A stretch of 27,592 nt of DNA from Nocardioides sp. (lineage in GTDB: Bacteria; Actinomycetota; Actinomycetes; Propionibacteriales; Nocardioidaceae). Shown here piece by piece: positions 7,661 through 14,918 of this stretch. The translations under genes were made by a program, and so were the position numbers. Location: NCBI RefSeq assembly GCF_030150155.1, contig NZ_JASLGR010000002.1:1-27592 (forward strand), read 5' to 3'. Under the pieces are notes generated by a model. The model saw only the letters and a list, made by a program, of their open reading frames with translations. It was not told where the DNA came from and did not search any database. Position 1 is the stretch's first letter. Each line of letters begins with the position of its first letter.

Positions 7661-8461
7661 CTAGGACCTCGTGATCCGCTTGTTGACCTCGCGTGTGAGG
7701 AAGCTGGGCATCAGGTTGGAGGTGGTGGCGAAGAACTTCGCCGGCAACCCGACCGCAGTATGCACGCTATGCGGCAGCACCCGACCCAGTCGCCACCGGG
7801 GTCGCACCACGCCGAAGATCTCCTCGGCGACGTCGTCGGGCTGCAGGTTGATCCCGAGGGTGTCGGTGCTGGCGATGTCGAGGCCGTCGGTCATCGCGGT
7901 GGCGACGAAGAGCGGCCAGACCGCCTCGACCCGGATCCCGTCCTTGCGCCACTCCAGGTCCAGGGCCTCGGTCAGCCCCCGGATGGCGAACTTGCTGGCC
8001 GAGTACGTCGCCAGCTCGGCCTGTCCGTAGATCGCGCTGGCCGAGCACAGGTTGACCACCATCGACTCCGATGTCGCGGCCAGGTAGCGGTGCGCGGCGT
8101 AACAGCCGTTGATCACCCCGCCGACGTTGACGTCGATGGTGGCGTGGTGGGCGGCCAGGGGTAGCTCGGCGAAGCGGCCACCGCGCAGGATCCCGGCGTT
8201 GTTGATCAGGACGTCGAGCCGGCCCTCGGTGGTCCCGGTGAAGTCGGCCAGCGCCGCCTCCCACTGGTCGGCCGAGGTGACGTCGAGGGCACCGGCGCGG
8301 GCGCTGCCCTCGCCGAACTCCTCGACCAGGGTGGCGGCCAGACGCTCGGCGCCGGCCCTGTCGATGTCGTAGATCCCGACCCGCCACCCGGCGGCGGCGA
8401 AGCGGCGGGCGGTGGCGGCGCCGATGCCGGCCGCCGCTCCGGAGATGAAGACCGCGTCCAT
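7661..8461 (-). CDS. short-chain dehydrogenase/reductase
   Basis: A 266-residue classical SDR. The nucleotide-binding motif is SGAAAGIG (residues 7-14), an acidic YDIDRAG after beta-2 favours NAD(H), NNAG follows, and the active site is S in NLCSASAIYG with YSASK as YxxxK. The C-terminus (LMPSFLTREVNKRITRS) is basic. The ATG at 8461 is used here; a GTG at 8467, overlapping the hydratase stop, is an alternative that would add two residues. It follows the MaoC hydratase directly, so the pair may act on the same acyl-CoA or keto intermediate, but no specific substrate can be assigned. Confidence 0.9.
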   Translation of the reverse strand: MDAVFISGAAAGIGAATARRFAAAGWRVGIYDIDRAGAERLAATLVEEFGEGSARAGALDVTSADQWEAALADFTGTTEGRLDVLINNAGILRGGRFAELPLAAHHATIDVNVGGVINGCYAAHRYLAATSESMVVNLCSASAIYGQAELATYSASKFAIRGLTEALDLEWRKDGIRVEAVWPLFVATAMTDGLDIASTDTLGINLQPDDVAEEIFGVVRPRWRLGRVLPHSVHTAVGLPAKFFATTSNLMPSFLTREVNKRITRS

Positions 8462-8463
8462 GA

Positions 8464-9510
8464 TCACACCGGAATGAACGCCCACAGGTCGAGGTCGAGC
8501 AGCACGCCGGGGGCGTACTTCCCGTCCTCGCCACGCAGCGTCATGGTCTCGTCGCGGTCCTTGGTCGCCACCAGCCGCAGCCGGATCGCGCCGACGCCCG
8601 GCGCCGGGGTCTCGGCCTTGTCCAGCACCTCCGACCAGGCGTAGACGGTGTCACCGGCGAAGGCCGGGGCGACGTGCGAGCCGGCGTTGATCGCGCCGAT
8701 CAGCTGGGCGTTGGCCAGGCCGTTGAAGGAGAGCGCGCGGGCCAGGGAGATGATGTGGCCGCCGTACACCAGGCGGTGGCCGTCGGGTCGGGCCTGGGTG
8801 TTGAAGTGCACCTTGGCGGTGTTCTGCCACAGCCGGGTCGCCATCATGTGCTCGGCATCGCTGATCGTCACGCCGTCGACGTGGTCGATCCTCTCGCCGA
8901 CCTCGTAGTCGCCCCAGCGGTGCGGCTCCCCGGCGGCGACCAGGTCGTAGTTGCTGAACGACAGCCCGCGCGGGACGACCAGGTCGGCGGGGTCGACCAC
9001 GGCGGCCAGGTCGGGCAGCACCGTCTCGGGAGCAGGGGCGTCGCGGTCACGCTTGTGCACCATCACCCAACGCGCCCACTGCAGCACCGTCTCGCCGTGC
9101 TGGTTGACGGCGGTGGAGCGGACGTAGACGACACCGGAGGCGCCGTTGGAGTTCTGCTTGAGGCCGATCACCTCACTCGACGTGCTGAGCGTGTCGCCCG
9201 GCGCGACCGGCTTGAGGAAGCGGCACTCGGCGTAGCCCAGGTTGGCCACGGCGTTGAGGGAGATGTCGGGGACGGTCTTGCCGAAGGCGACGTGGAACGC
9301 GATCAGGTCCTCGACCGGCTGCGGGTTGAGCCCGACCGAGGAGGCGAAGGCGGCCGAGCTCGGCACCGCGAACCGAGTCGGGTAGATCGCGCCGTACAGC
9401 GCCCGGTCCCCCTCGGTGACGGTGCGCGGCGTGGCGTGGGTGAGCACCTGCCCGAGGGTGAAGTCCTCGAAGAAGTTGCCCGGATTCGTTTTCGACACGG
9501 CGGTGCTCAC
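8464..9510 (-). CDS. mch: MaoC-family mesaconyl-CoA hydratase-like protein
   Basis: A 348-residue double-hotdog MaoC-type hydratase. The N-terminal third (FFEDFTLGQVLTHATPRT, then FGKTVPDISLNAVANLGYAE and DTLSTSSEVIGLKQNSNG) matches the pattern I recall for Rhodobacter mesaconyl-C1-CoA hydratase (beta-methylmalyl-CoA dehydratase), which is about the same length. That enzyme interconverts mesaconyl-CoA and beta-methylmalyl-CoA in the ethylmalonyl-CoA pathway for C2 assimilation. The second hotdog (VYGGHIISLARALSF) is intact. GTG 9510 is the start; a GTG four codons in is also possible. A palindrome at 9537-9552 indicates a private promoter. Companion genes ccr, ecm and mcl are not in the window, so pathway membership is inferred. 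Confidence 0.75.
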   Translation of the reverse strand: MSTAVSKTNPGNFFEDFTLGQVLTHATPRTVTEGDRALYGAIYPTRFAVPSSAAFASSVGLNPQPVEDLIAFHVAFGKTVPDISLNAVANLGYAECRFLKPVAPGDTLSTSSEVIGLKQNSNGASGVVYVRSTAVNQHGETVLQWARWVMVHKRDRDAPAPETVLPDLAAVVDPADLVVPRGLSFSNYDLVAAGEPHRWGDYEVGERIDHVDGVTISDAEHMMATRLWQNTAKVHFNTQARPDGHRLVYGGHIISLARALSFNGLANAQLIGAINAGSHVAPAFAGDTVYAWSEVLDKAETPAPGVGAIRLRLVATKDRDETMTLRGEDGKYAPGVLLDLDLWAFIPV

Positions 9511-9536
9511 GTCCTATCTGCTGCAGCGGCGGGAGA

Positions 9537-9552
9537 TGTACCCGCGAGTAAC
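9537..9552. promoter_or_regulatory. palindromic operator upstream of the MaoC hydratase
   Basis: The site TGTACCCGCGAGTAAC lies between the sulfotransferase-like stop and the hydratase start. On the coding strand it reads GTTACTCGCGGGTACA followed by TC, with a TACATC box that may be the -10. Its core TACCCNNGAGTA is shared with the site upstream of the acyl-CoA dehydrogenase at 13703-13718. A near-palindrome of this kind suits a homodimeric TetR/GntR-type repressor; the protein is unknown. Confidence 0.6.
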
Positions 9553-10638
9553 TTAGCCGCGAGCCAGCGCCTTCCGCCACCAGCTCGTCCGCGGTGCGGC
9601 AGGTTCGACCCGCCGGGGGTTGCGGGTGGTCGCCCGGACCGCGTAGCGCGCCAGCGTCTCGACGGCCACCCGTGCGACGTCCTCCTCGGCCACCACGGCC
9701 AGCGGCGCGATCTGGGACTCACGCGGGCGCAGCGTGCCCAGGTCGCCGTGGATCACGTAGCCACCCGACTCCAGGGCGGCGATGGTGGCCTCGGTGTACT
9801 CCTCCACCCAGCCACGGTGCTCCGGGGTGAGCCGCAGCCGGGCGCTCGCCTCGTGCGGCAGCACGCCCTTGACGAAGGGCCAGCGGATGGCACGCGCATA
9901 GTCGCGGTACGCCGGCAGATCGTCGCCCACCGCGAGCGTGACCCGGCGCAGCACCTCGGCCTCGACCGATCCGAAGGAGGTGTTGACCGCGGCCTCGGGC
10001 CGCGCGATAACGGCGTCGTCGAAGCCCACGATCGCCCCGGTCTCCCGGAAGATCTTCTCCGGGTCCGCGGAGGTGATCGGGACGACGTGGATCCGCTCGG
10101 GCGGGACCAGACCGACGAACCGGCCCAGCACCGTGAGCGGGTCCTGACGCTCCCAGAACCGGCGCGCCCAGACCCCGTCACGGTCGCGGACCGCGTCCAG
10201 GAAGTCGGCGAAGCTCAGCGTCATCCGGTGCTTGAGGAACTGCTGGTAGTCGCTCGGGATCTGGGCCGCCCAGCCCCGCACGGTGAGGATCAGGTGCAGC
10301 TCGGTGTCGGCGGCCTCGGCGACGGCGACCAGCGCCTCGGCCTCGGCCCGCCCGACCTCGGCGAGGTCCTCGTTGCTGGCGTAGAGCACGTCACCGGGGG
10401 TGGCGGCGATCCGTCGTGCGGCCGCAGCCAGGGCAGCCTCGTCGTGCTCGCCGACGTACGCCTCGACGGCCTGCCACCCCATCGGGCGGAGCAGGTGGTC
10501 CAGATGCTCCTCGCGGTCGCGGAACGGCAGCCCGACCCCGACCTGGGCCAGCGCGTCGACGGAGTCCCACAGACCCGCCTGCAGGGAGGAGGTGCCGGTC
10601 TTGCTGCAACCGAGGTGGACGACGAAGCGCCGGGTCAT
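9553..10638 (-). CDS. sulfotransferase-like protein
   Basis: A 361-residue P-loop protein of the sulfotransferase superfamily. The N-terminal VVHLGCSKTGTSSLQAGLW (residues ~6-24) is the 5'-phosphosulfate (PAPS) binding loop, with its K-T-G-T-S-S core. The later TVRGWAAQIPSDYQQFLKH segment has the Arg and Ser of the 3'-phosphate motif. It would transfer sulfate from PAPS to a hydroxyl or amine of a glycan or small molecule, probably in the cytoplasm because no signal or membrane segment is seen. Overall similarity is confined to these motifs, so another nucleotide-binding role is possible. ATG 10638 overlaps the glycosyltransferase stop (ATGA), giving coupling. Unusual neighbours: a glycosyltransferase and a second sulfotransferase. 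Confidence 0.72.
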   Translation of the reverse strand: MTRRFVVHLGCSKTGTSSLQAGLWDSVDALAQVGVGLPFRDREEHLDHLLRPMGWQAVEAYVGEHDEAALAAAARRIAATPGDVLYASNEDLAEVGRAEAEALVAVAEAADTELHLILTVRGWAAQIPSDYQQFLKHRMTLSFADFLDAVRDRDGVWARRFWERQDPLTVLGRFVGLVPPERIHVVPITSADPEKIFRETGAIVGFDDAVIARPEAAVNTSFGSVEAEVLRRVTLAVGDDLPAYRDYARAIRWPFVKGVLPHEASARLRLTPEHRGWVEEYTEATIAALESGGYVIHGDLGTLRPRESQIAPLAVVAEEDVARVAVETLARYAVRATTRNPRRVEPAAPRTSWWRKALARG

Positions 10639-11564
10639 GCGAGCCCCTTGAATCGAGTCGGGATGCGGGTGGGTTCCTGGAGCAGCAGCGCTTCGAGCTG
10701 ACCCTGGCGCACCGGCCTGCGTACGCCGTTGTCGTCGACGATCAGGCCGGCCAGGTCGATCGAGCCCGGGTCGAACTCGGCGACCTCGCGCTCGCCCAGC
10801 CCGGCGACGGCCTGGTCGAGCACCGCGACGATGTCGTCGGCGGGCTTGCTCCAGGTCGACGCCTTGGCCCGGCCCTCGTCCAGGAAGGCCTGGTGCCGGG
10901 CCGCGGAGATGGCGAGCAGCCGGTCACGGTCGGCGAACTTGAGGTGGAGCATGAGCACGCCGGGGTCGGGCACGTACGGCGCGGCGATGCCGTGCGAGGC
11001 CAGCCCCCACCGGGCCGGGACCCGCTTGAGGGAGGGCTTGCACATCCCGGGGGCGAAGATCGCGTGGGCGCGCTGCTCGGTGATCGGACGGGACAGGTCC
11101 AGGGGCGCCTCCCCCGGGGTGTGCACCACGTTGAGACCGACCACACCGACGGTCTCGGGGCAGTCACGGGCACGCAGGAAGGCGTCCAGGGTGCCGAAGG
11201 CCGGGTCGACGACGAGGAGCTCGTCGGCGTCCAGGGCGACCACGTAGTCGTAGGCGTGCAGCAGCCCGGTGGCGATCCCGCTGAGGATGCGCATCCGGGT
11301 CCGCTCGAACGGCTTGCCGGTGAGCGAGGGCAGGTGGTGGACGGTCACGCCCTGGGCCGCGACCGCCTCAGCCGAGCCGTCGGTGGAGCTGTCGTCGAGG
11401 ACGACCAGGTGGGCCGCACCGACCAGGCCGGCGTGGTGACGGACCCAGGCCTGGAGCATCGGTCCCTCGTCGCGGGCCATCGTGATGATCGCCGCGGTCA
11501 GGGGCCGCTGGGGGGCCTCCCACTCCTGCGCAGTACCGCCGCTGCGGCGGGAGAAGAACCTCAC
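10635..11564 (-). CDS. family-2 type glycosyltransferase
   Basis: A 309-residue GT-A fold enzyme (Glyco_tranf_2_4-like). It opens with the nucleotide-sugar strand TAAIITMARDEGPMLQAWVRHH, followed by VVLDDSSTDGSAEAV, where the Asp contacts the base, and LDADEL as the DxD-like metal motif. The C-terminal half (MLHLKFADRDRLLAIS) is characteristic of this group, which often sits in surface-glycan loci. GTG 11564 is the chosen start, with GGGAG about 9 bp upstream; the frame continues upstream but without family sequence. It is coupled to the downstream sulfotransferase-like gene by a 4-bp overlap. Together they suggest a sulfated sugar product; donor and acceptor are unknown. Confidence 0.82.
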   Translation of the reverse strand: MRFFSRRSGGTAQEWEAPQRPLTAAIITMARDEGPMLQAWVRHHAGLVGAAHLVVLDDSSTDGSAEAVAAQGVTVHHLPSLTGKPFERTRMRILSGIATGLLHAYDYVVALDADELLVVDPAFGTLDAFLRARDCPETVGVVGLNVVHTPGEAPLDLSRPITEQRAHAIFAPGMCKPSLKRVPARWGLASHGIAAPYVPDPGVLMLHLKFADRDRLLAISAARHQAFLDEGRAKASTWSKPADDIVAVLDQAVAGLGEREVAEFDPGSIDLAGLIVDDNGVRRPVRQGQLEALLLQEPTRIPTRFKGLA

Positions 11565-11599
11565 GGCGACAGTCTCCCATGACCGGATCGGGCGACGGA

Positions 11600-12355
11600 C
11601 TACTCCGTGGCGGTGGAGGCGCGGCGGCTGCGGCCGAAGGGGTGCGGCCCGTGGCCGACCTCCAAGGTGGCATGCAGCCGGGCCAGCAGGTCGGGGTCGC
11701 AGGCACCGGTGACGAACTCGGCGAGCCCGGTCAGCATCGCGTCGCGGCGCTCGGCGTCGGCACCGGTGAGGGTCTCGTAGCGGGTCCGGTAGGTCCGCTC
11801 GGGCCAGCGCTGTTCGAGCCACTCCTGGATCTCCATCACCCGCGACATCCGAGCCAGGGCGAGGTCGCGGTCCTGGTCCTTCCAGAAGCCGGAGTCGACC
11901 GAGACCTCGGGGGTGCGGGTGTTGAGCACGAACCGGGCACCGGGGAAGACGTGGTCGAACCAGGTGAAGAACGGCTCGGTCTGGTCGGGCTCGATCTGGT
12001 GCCAGAGCACCTCCTTGAACCCGATCCGGTCGACGCTGCGGGCCTCGACCTTGCCGTAGAGCATCTCCAGCGACAGCGCCCGGGCGTGCTTGACGAAGGT
12101 CGGCCGGGCGAAGTTCCGGACCCCGTAGAAGGCGCTCGACTTACGGCCGGCGTGGTGCTTGGCGTGCCGCTCGGCGAAGGTGACGGCGGCCTGGGCGCTC
12201 TCGAACTGGCCCTTGACGAAGAAGGCGTTCTCGCCGCGGATCAGCGTCCGGGGCATCGCGTTCAGAAGTCCCTGGACGAGCGTGGAACCCGAACGACCGA
12301 ACGTGACGACGAAGACGAACTCGGGCTCGGGCTGAGGACGGAACCGCTCGAACAC
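11600..12355 (-). CDS. sulfotransferase
   Basis: A 251-residue sulfotransferase-family protein. The PAPS 5'-loop is VVTFGRSGSTLVQGLLNAMP (residues ~16-35), and the 3'-phosphate motif is in LNTRTPEVSVDSGFWKD, with R-x-P and a Ser at the expected spacing. Conserved Trp/Glu in the middle (FKEVLWH, TWFDHVFPG) fit bacterial Stf-like proteins. No signal peptide is seen. GTG 12355 is the first suitable start; an ATG four bases upstream is out of frame. It heads the sulfotransferase-glycosyltransferase-sulfotransferase block and is separated from the acyl-CoA dehydrogenase by a strong hairpin (12377-12408), so it probably has its own promoter. Confidence 0.85.
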   Translation of the reverse strand: MFERFRPQPEPEFVFVVTFGRSGSTLVQGLLNAMPRTLIRGENAFFVKGQFESAQAAVTFAERHAKHHAGRKSSAFYGVRNFARPTFVKHARALSLEMLYGKVEARSVDRIGFKEVLWHQIEPDQTEPFFTWFDHVFPGARFVLNTRTPEVSVDSGFWKDQDRDLALARMSRVMEIQEWLEQRWPERTYRTRYETLTGADAERRDAMLTGLAEFVTGACDPDLLARLHATLEVGHGPHPFGRSRRASTATE

Positions 12356-12376
12356 GCATTTTACTTTGCCAAGCCA

Positions 12377-12408
12377 AGCGTGCCCGTCTCAAGGGCGACG
12401 GGCACGCT
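12377..12408 (-). terminator. hairpin after the acyl-CoA dehydrogenase gene
   Basis: A perfect 12-bp inverted repeat, AGCGTGCCCGTC and its complement, with an 8-base loop lies 46 bp past the acyl-CoA dehydrogenase stop. The downstream side on the minus strand is not strongly T-rich, so it is an actinobacterial-type hairpin terminator. It isolates the acyl-CoA dehydrogenase from the sulfotransferase block. Confidence 0.7.
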
Positions 12409-12453
12409 CATAGCAAGTCACAGGACGCGCACAGGTCCGACCTATCAGGCCTG

Positions 12454-13647
12454 TCAGGCCTTGTACTCCTTGAGCAGCTGGCGTCCGATGATCATCTTCT
12501 GGATGTCGGAGGTGCCCTCACCGATCAGCATGAACTTCACCTCACGCATCAGCCGCTCGATCTCGTACTCCTTGGAGTAGCCGTAGCCACCGTGGATCCG
12601 GAAGGAGTCCTCGACCACCTCGTTGGCGTACTCCGAGGCGACCATCTTGGCCATCCCGGCCTCGACGTCCATCCGCTTGCCGGTGTCCTTGAGCCGGGCC
12701 GCGCGGACCATCATGGTGTGCGCGGTCTCGACCTTGGTCGCCATCTCGGCCAGGCGGAACAGCACGGCCTGGTGCTCGGCGATCGGCTTGCCGAAGGTCT
12801 TGCGCTGCTGGGCGTAGGCGATGCCGACCTCGAAGCCACGGATCGCCAGGCCACAGGCACGAGCGGCGACGTTGACGCGGCCCACCTCGACGCCGTCCAT
12901 CATCTGGTAGAAGCCCTTGCCGGGCACCCCGCCGAGGATCTGCTCCGCAGCGATCTGGTGCCCCTCGAAGACCATCTCCGTGGTGTCGATGCCCTTGTAG
13001 CCCATCTTGTCGATCTTGCCGGGCACCGTGACGCCCTGCGCGACCTCACCGAAGCCGGGGGTCTTCTCGACCAGGAAGGTGGTCATGTTCTTGTAGACCG
13101 AGTCGGCGCCCTCGTCGGTCTTGGTCAGCACCGCGACCAGGGTGGAGGAGCCGCCGTTGGTCAGCCACATCTTCTGACCGGTGATCGCGTAGGACCCGTC
13201 GGCCTGCTTGACCGCCTTGGTCGAGACAGCCGAGACGTCCGAGCCCAGGCCGGGCTCGGACATCGAGAACGCGCCACGGACCTCGCCGGTCGCCATCTTG
13301 GGCAGGTACTTCTGCTTCTGCTCATCGGTGCCGTGCTGCATCAGCATGTAGGCGACGATGAAGTGGGTGTTGATCACACCACTGACGCTCATCCACCCGC
13401 GCGCGATCTCCTCCACGCAGAGCGCGTACGTCAGCAGGGACTCCCCCAGGCCGCCGTACTCCTCGGGGATGACCAGACCGAAGACGCCGAGCTCCTTGAG
13501 ACCGTCGACGATCTCCTGCGGATACGTGTCGGAGTGCTCGAGCTCCTGGGCTACCGGGATGATCTTGTCCTCGACGAACTGGTGGACCGTCGCCAGGATC
13601 TCCACCTGGATGTCGGTCAGACCTTCGGTGTGGGCAAGACGACCCAT
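12454..13647 (-). CDS. acyl-CoA dehydrogenase, possibly methylsuccinyl-CoA type
   Basis: A 397-residue FAD-dependent acyl-CoA dehydrogenase. Signatures are GAFSMSEPGLGSDVSAV (substrate/FAD loop), MWLTNGG (FAD strand), RKTFGKPIAEHQAV, and IHGGYGYSKEYEIERLMRE; the catalytic base is E377 in LIGEGTSDIQ. It introduces a trans double bond into an acyl-CoA and passes electrons to ETF. The overall pattern resembles the dehydrogenase found in actinobacterial ethylmalonyl-CoA clusters, which would make it methylsuccinyl-CoA dehydrogenase; it lacks the long N-terminal extension of the proteobacterial enzyme, so a short-branched-chain acyl-CoA role is the alternative. AAGGAGC lies 6 bp before ATG 13647. 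A palindrome at 13703-13718 covers its promoter area. Confidence 0.85.
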   Translation of the reverse strand: MGRLAHTEGLTDIQVEILATVHQFVEDKIIPVAQELEHSDTYPQEIVDGLKELGVFGLVIPEEYGGLGESLLTYALCVEEIARGWMSVSGVINTHFIVAYMLMQHGTDEQKQKYLPKMATGEVRGAFSMSEPGLGSDVSAVSTKAVKQADGSYAITGQKMWLTNGGSSTLVAVLTKTDEGADSVYKNMTTFLVEKTPGFGEVAQGVTVPGKIDKMGYKGIDTTEMVFEGHQIAAEQILGGVPGKGFYQMMDGVEVGRVNVAARACGLAIRGFEVGIAYAQQRKTFGKPIAEHQAVLFRLAEMATKVETAHTMMVRAARLKDTGKRMDVEAGMAKMVASEYANEVVEDSFRIHGGYGYSKEYEIERLMREVKFMLIGEGTSDIQKMIIGRQLLKEYKA

Positions 13648-13702
13648 GATTGCTCCTTCAGCCGATATCTCCGTGCCGCGCCGGGTGGGCAGCTCGGCCG
13701 AT

Positions 13703-13718
13703 GTTACCCATGAGTAGC
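13703..13718. promoter_or_regulatory. palindromic operator upstream of the acyl-CoA dehydrogenase
   Basis: The site GTTACCCATGAGTAGC is an imperfect palindrome (6 of 8 base pairs). On the gene's strand it reads GCTACTCATGGGTAAC followed by ATC, so a TAACAT -10 candidate (13701-13706) overlaps it. The core TACCCNNGAGTA recurs at 9537-9552, and the downstream ACATC/CATC context is also similar. Overlap with the promoter suggests repression by a dimeric regulator. Confidence 0.6.
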
Positions 13719-13782
13719 CTCGGTGGCGAGTGTGACGCCCACCGATGTCCGCCTCGGGGCCGGTCCCACAGGCGTCGTACCG

Positions 13783-13788
13783 CATAAT
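13783..13788 (+). promoter_or_regulatory. -10 element of EEP1, leaderless message
   Basis: CATAAT stands out in a GC-rich context 8 bp before the ATG of the first EEP gene. Transcription from it would begin at or just before the start codon, consistent with a leaderless mRNA, which is common in actinobacteria. No good -35 hexamer and no ribosome-binding site are seen. Confidence 0.45.
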
Positions 13789-13796
13789 GGGCCGCT

Positions 13797-14918
13797 ATGG
13801 GACGACACGCGGCCAGCCTCGGACCGTCCCCCAGACCCCGCGGGATGCTCAAGGCGCTCGCCGTCGCGGCGGTGCTGACCCTCGCCGTCGTGCTCGGACT
13901 GCACGTCACCACCGGCTCCGACCCGGTCGCCGCACCCCGCAGCACCAGCGCCTCGCCCAGCCCGACGGCCTCGTCGAGCGCGCCGGCCACCATCATCCCC
14001 GGCGCCCACTTCGGCACCCGGATCCTCACCCTCGACGAGCTCAAGACGAAGTACGCCGCCGAGGGCAAGACCTACGTCAGCGGCGACCCCAGCAAGCCGA
14101 CCACCTTCGTCTCGGCCTCCTACAACGTGCTCGGCTCCAGCCACGCCAAGAACGGCCCCAGCCGGGCCGCGCGCGGCGGCTCGCTGCTGCGCTCCAAGGG
14201 CGTCAGCGTGGTCGGGCTCCAGGAGCTCCAGTCCAACCAGCGCTCCTCGCTGCTCAACGCCTCCGGGTTCACCTCCTACCCCGCCGAGAGCGGCCTCAAC
14301 GGCGAGAACTCGATCGCCTGGGACCCCGACGTGTGGCAGCTGGTCGACGGCGAGATGCAGTCGATCCCCTACTTCTTCGGCAAGAACCGGCAGATGCCGA
14401 TCGTGCTGCTGCGCCACATCGAGACCGGCCGCATGATGTGGTGGATGAACGTGCACAACCCCGCCGACGTCTTCGGCTGCAAGTGCGGCGGATGGCGGGC
14501 CAAGGCGGTCGCCGTCGAGGTCGCCAAGATCAACGTACTGCACGCCGACGGCACCCCGGTCTTCTTCACCGGCGACCTCAACGACCGCAGCGCCGTGGTC
14601 TGCAAGGTCGCCGTCGGCACCGGGATGCGCTCGGCCGACGGCTCCTACGCCGCGGGTGGCAAGGGCGGCTCGTGCCGCCAGTCGGGCAGCCTGTGGATCG
14701 ACTGGATCTGGGGCAGTGGCGACCAGGTCGAGTTCGCCGACTACGACCGTGACTACCGGACCCGGAACTCACCGCGGATGTCGGACCACCCGATGATCAC
14801 CTCGACGACCACGATCGCTCCGGCGAACGCCGACCAGGCCTGCACCAAGTACAAGCGGCACGAGAAGACCTACTGGTTCTGCCCCGACCCCACGCTCAGC
14901 GTGGGACAGTCGCAGTGA
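13797..14918 (+). CDS. anchored EEP-family nuclease/phosphatase (EEP1)
   Basis: A 373-residue endonuclease/exonuclease/phosphatase (DNase I-like) fold protein. Residues ~17-41 are one hydrophobic segment (signal or anchor), then a Ser/Pro/Ala linker to ~65. The EEP motifs are present: Y109-N110 (SYNVLG), E143 (GLQELQ), D260/N262 (GDLND) and D330-H331 (SDHP). This metal-dependent fold cleaves phosphodiesters in DNA, RNA, inositol phosphates or sphingolipids; substrate cannot be told. Cysteines after export (CKCGG and a C-terminal CTKYKRH...FCPDP tail) fit disulfides outside the cell. It is the first of three paralogues; its 3' end overlaps EEP2 on the other strand by 23 bp. Confidence 0.85.
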   Translation: MGRHAASLGPSPRPRGMLKALAVAAVLTLAVVLGLHVTTGSDPVAAPRSTSASPSPTASSSAPATIIPGAHFGTRILTLDELKTKYAAEGKTYVSGDPSKPTTFVSASYNVLGSSHAKNGPSRAARGGSLLRSKGVSVVGLQELQSNQRSSLLNASGFTSYPAESGLNGENSIAWDPDVWQLVDGEMQSIPYFFGKNRQMPIVLLRHIETGRMMWWMNVHNPADVFGCKCGGWRAKAVAVEVAKINVLHADGTPVFFTGDLNDRSAVVCKVAVGTGMRSADGSYAAGGKGGSCRQSGSLWIDWIWGSGDQVEFADYDRDYRTRNSPRMSDHPMITSTTTIAPANADQACTKYKRHEKTYWFCPDPTLSVGQSQ

